DNA of 24,446 nt. Source: a virus. Under the pieces are notes generated by a model. It was given only the letters and a program-made list of their open reading frames with translations. It was not told where the DNA came from and searched no databases. Within the stretch, counting starts at the first letter, position 1, and each line of letters starts with the position of its first letter. Of the stretch, positions 23,308 to 24,446 are shown one piece after another. Position numbers and translations under genes: made by a program. The stretch lies in IMG/VR virus record IMGVR_UViG_3300025120_015039, positions 1 to 24,446 of that record, one strand, 5' to 3'.

Positions 23308-23844
23308 TTACGAATTAGATACTGTTAAGAATTCTGCTACTACCTTTACTTGACAAAGGGCTGATAAATCAGCACCTCCTACTATAGTTTGAAAGAATAA
23401 TGACGATTCATTTACAAAATATAATCCTGAAGCTGCTGCAAATGCAATAGCAGTTCCACCACTAGTTAATGCATGTTTACTTGAAGTTGAAGTAAATGAA
23501 TTTATTACTATATCAGTACTTGTAGCATTTAATTGTGTTGATGCTACAATTGACACATCTGCTGATGCATTACCAAATCCAACTGCTAATGTTCCACTAC
23601 TTTGAATATTTGCATTTTCAGTAAAGAAAACACCTAAAGATGTTACTAAAGAATTTGCTGGGATGAATTTTGCTAATTCATTATTTGTTGTTGCTTGTCC
23701 TGCTGGAATAGTAATTAAAGCTGACGCTTTTGTTGTTTGAACCTGATCTCTTAAATAAATACCAGTAGTATTTAATCTATTTGAGATGGATCTTTCTGGG
23801 TTGTTGCCTCCAGTGAAGGCAAATGGTGATTTTGCTGCGCTCAT
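23308..23844 (-). CDS. Probable virion structural protein (178 aa)
   Basis: The protein is rich in Ala, Ser, Thr, Gly and Val and poor in Lys, unlike its neighbours. It has beta-strand-like repeats of alternating residues ('GTLAVGFGNASADVSIVAST', 'IVINSFTSTSSKHALTSGGT') and no signal peptide or catalytic motif. That composition is typical of capsid decoration, fibre or other virion proteins of marine phages; the call is by composition, not by a family match. It has its own terminator and a 75-bp upstream gap with a palindrome. It stands beside early replication genes, which suggests separate, perhaps strong or late, control. Confidence 0.6.
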   Translation of the reverse strand: MSAAKSPFAFTGGNNPERSISNRLNTTGIYLRDQVQTTKASALITIPAGQATTNNELAKFIPANSLVTSLGVFFTENANIQSSGTLAVGFGNASADVSIVASTQLNATSTDIVINSFTSTSSKHALTSGGTAIAFAAASGLYFVNESSLFFQTIVGGADLSALCQVKVVAEFLTVSNS

Positions 23845-23876
23845 AAATTTATGTTTTTTAATAGTTATTAATTAAT

Positions 23877-23893
23877 ATTGATATTATATCAAT
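23877..23893. promoter_or_regulatory. AT palindrome ATTGATA-tta-TATCAAT upstream of the structural gene
   Basis: A perfect 7-bp inverted repeat with a 3-base centre lies 33-49 bp upstream of the ATG at 23844, next to the TACGTATAAT motif. It might be an operator, or the -10 area of the promoter for this gene. A hairpin in RNA would be weak because it is nearly all A/T. Confidence 0.45.
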
Positions 23894-23901
23894 TATACGT
23901 A
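23894..23901 (-). promoter_or_regulatory. TACGTATA motif upstream of the structural gene
   Basis: Minus-strand TACGTATAAT, the same 10-mer as before hsp20, lies 50 bp upstream of the start codon and adjoins the AT palindrome. It contains a TATAAT-like hexamer. Promoter identity is inferred from position and recurrence only. Confidence 0.4.
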
Positions 23902-23919
23902 TTAAAAATAAATTAAACG

Positions 23920-24432
23920 TTAATCTTCTTTAATGAAAAATTGATTTAAATCTGGTCGGAAATAATTGATAGATTTCATTACTTTTCTATCGCGAGTTCT
24001 ATAAACAACATAACGATTTCTAATTTTTTCCCAATGACAATCTTCACCTTGTTCTTTAGCTCGTTGAGTTACAGTTAATTCAGCTTCTGCTTCATCAACA
24101 CAAGATTTTGACATATTTGATGCTTGAACTTCTTGATATGCTTTCCAAATATGACCTTTTAAACCATGTAACATAGTTCCATTACCTAATGAAACATAAG
24201 CAATATCACACAATGCATCCAAAACTTCTACAATATCACCTTTCTCACAAGCTTCTTTATATTCAGCTAGTTCTTCTTGAATAAAATCATAGACAAACAT
24301 CCATTCTTTTTTTTCAGGAATTGTTGGTTCGTAATTATTTGGTTTACCAAATGTTTCATTGAATTCTTCTACCTCATTTACAAAGGGTACATTCCAATAC
24401 TTATTACCTAATTTTTCTTTTTTTTCACTCAT
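23920..24432 (-). CDS. MazG/HisE-like nucleotide pyrophosphohydrolase
   Basis: The all-alpha NTP-PPase fold hydrolyses (d)NTPs or phosphoribosyl-ATP to the monophosphate. In this 170-aa protein the metal-binding signature is visible: 'DFIQEELAEYKEACEKGD' (49-66), with E53, E54 and E57, then 'EVLDALCDIAYVSLG' (69-83), with D72 and D76. 'E-E-L-x-E-Y...D...D-A-L-x-D-x-x-Y-V' is the HisE/MazG-like pattern. A C-terminal extension ('CHWEKIRNRYVVYRTRDRKV') is not part of the fold. MazG-like proteins are common in marine phages and probably adjust the nucleotide or alarmone pool. The ATG is preceded by an A/T-only leader and the window ends 14 bases upstream. Confidence 0.82.
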   Translation of the reverse strand: MSEKKEKLGNKYWNVPFVNEVEEFNETFGKPNNYEPTIPEKKEWMFVYDFIQEELAEYKEACEKGDIVEVLDALCDIAYVSLGNGTMLHGLKGHIWKAYQEVQASNMSKSCVDEAEAELTVTQRAKEQGEDCHWEKIRNRYVVYRTRDRKVMKSINYFRPDLNQFFIKED

Positions 24433-24446
24433 AACTTTTTTTTTAA

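Noticed and set aside
1-24446. tRNA genes, CRISPR arrays, insertion sequences or attachment sites
   Set aside because: I looked for cloverleaf arms, spaced direct repeats and transposase motifs and saw none. Coding density leaves little room for them.

Overview
The window is a segment of a strictly lytic-looking, T4-like (myovirus-type) phage genome, very AT-rich and densely packed. Every convincing gene is on the minus strand, so transcription runs from high to low coordinates. The replisome genes fix the phage type: a family B DNA polymerase split into two ORFs (gp43-like), a sliding clamp (gp45-like), a clamp-loader ATPase (gp44-like) and a small clamp-loader subunit (gp62-like). Three things point to a host in the Bacteroidetes (Flavobacteriia-like, probably marine). 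The start codons lack Shine-Dalgarno sequences and have A/T-rich leaders. There is a DUF2452-type protein, a family typical of Bacteroidetes. At the left edge there is a secreted Omp28-type protein with a '...QAQ' signal peptide and a CxxC motif. The host assignment is inference.

Layout in transcription order. (1) 24432-23308: a MazG/HisE-like nucleotide pyrophosphohydrolase, then an insulated, Ala/Ser/Thr-rich, probably structural protein ending at a strong hairpin terminator. (2) 23221-19468: the split polymerase, the DUF2452 protein and the sliding clamp. (3) 19391-16350: a chaperone block of hsp20, a small unknown gene, groES, groEL and another small unknown gene, placed between clamp and clamp loader. 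(4) 16313-12967: clamp-loader ATPase, clamp-loader small subunit, a DUF1599/Nmad1-like protein, a RecB/Cas4-type Fe-S nuclease, a small ribbon-helix-helix protein and small unknowns. (5) 12960-1431: an approximately 11.5-kb sugar cassette with two GT4 glycosyltransferases, several GT2/GT-A enzymes, a GT-B-like enzyme, a GT10 (fucosyltransferase-like) enzyme, three sugar-nucleotide SDR enzymes including a very clear GDP-mannose 3,5-epimerase homologue, and a class I methyltransferase. (6) 1396-1: a small helical unknown coupled to the truncated Omp28-like secreted protein.

Working together, region 2 plus the clamp loader makes a complete replication core. The chaperone block would supply a phage-controlled GroES/GroEL folding chamber and a holdase. 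The sugar cassette would make and transfer unusual sugars, possibly GDP-L-galactose-derived, onto virion proteins or the host surface. Genes mostly overlap by 1-20 bp or are separated by only a few bases. The few real gaps (around 13162-13204, 18893-18968, 19392-19467, 23222-23307 and 23845-23919) hold the candidate control elements: a hairpin terminator, AT palindromes, a recurring TACGTATA-like motif, and an inverted GC-rich repeat bracketing hsp20. There is no gene-free stretch over 300 bases. I saw no tRNA, rRNA, CRISPR array, insertion sequence or attachment site.
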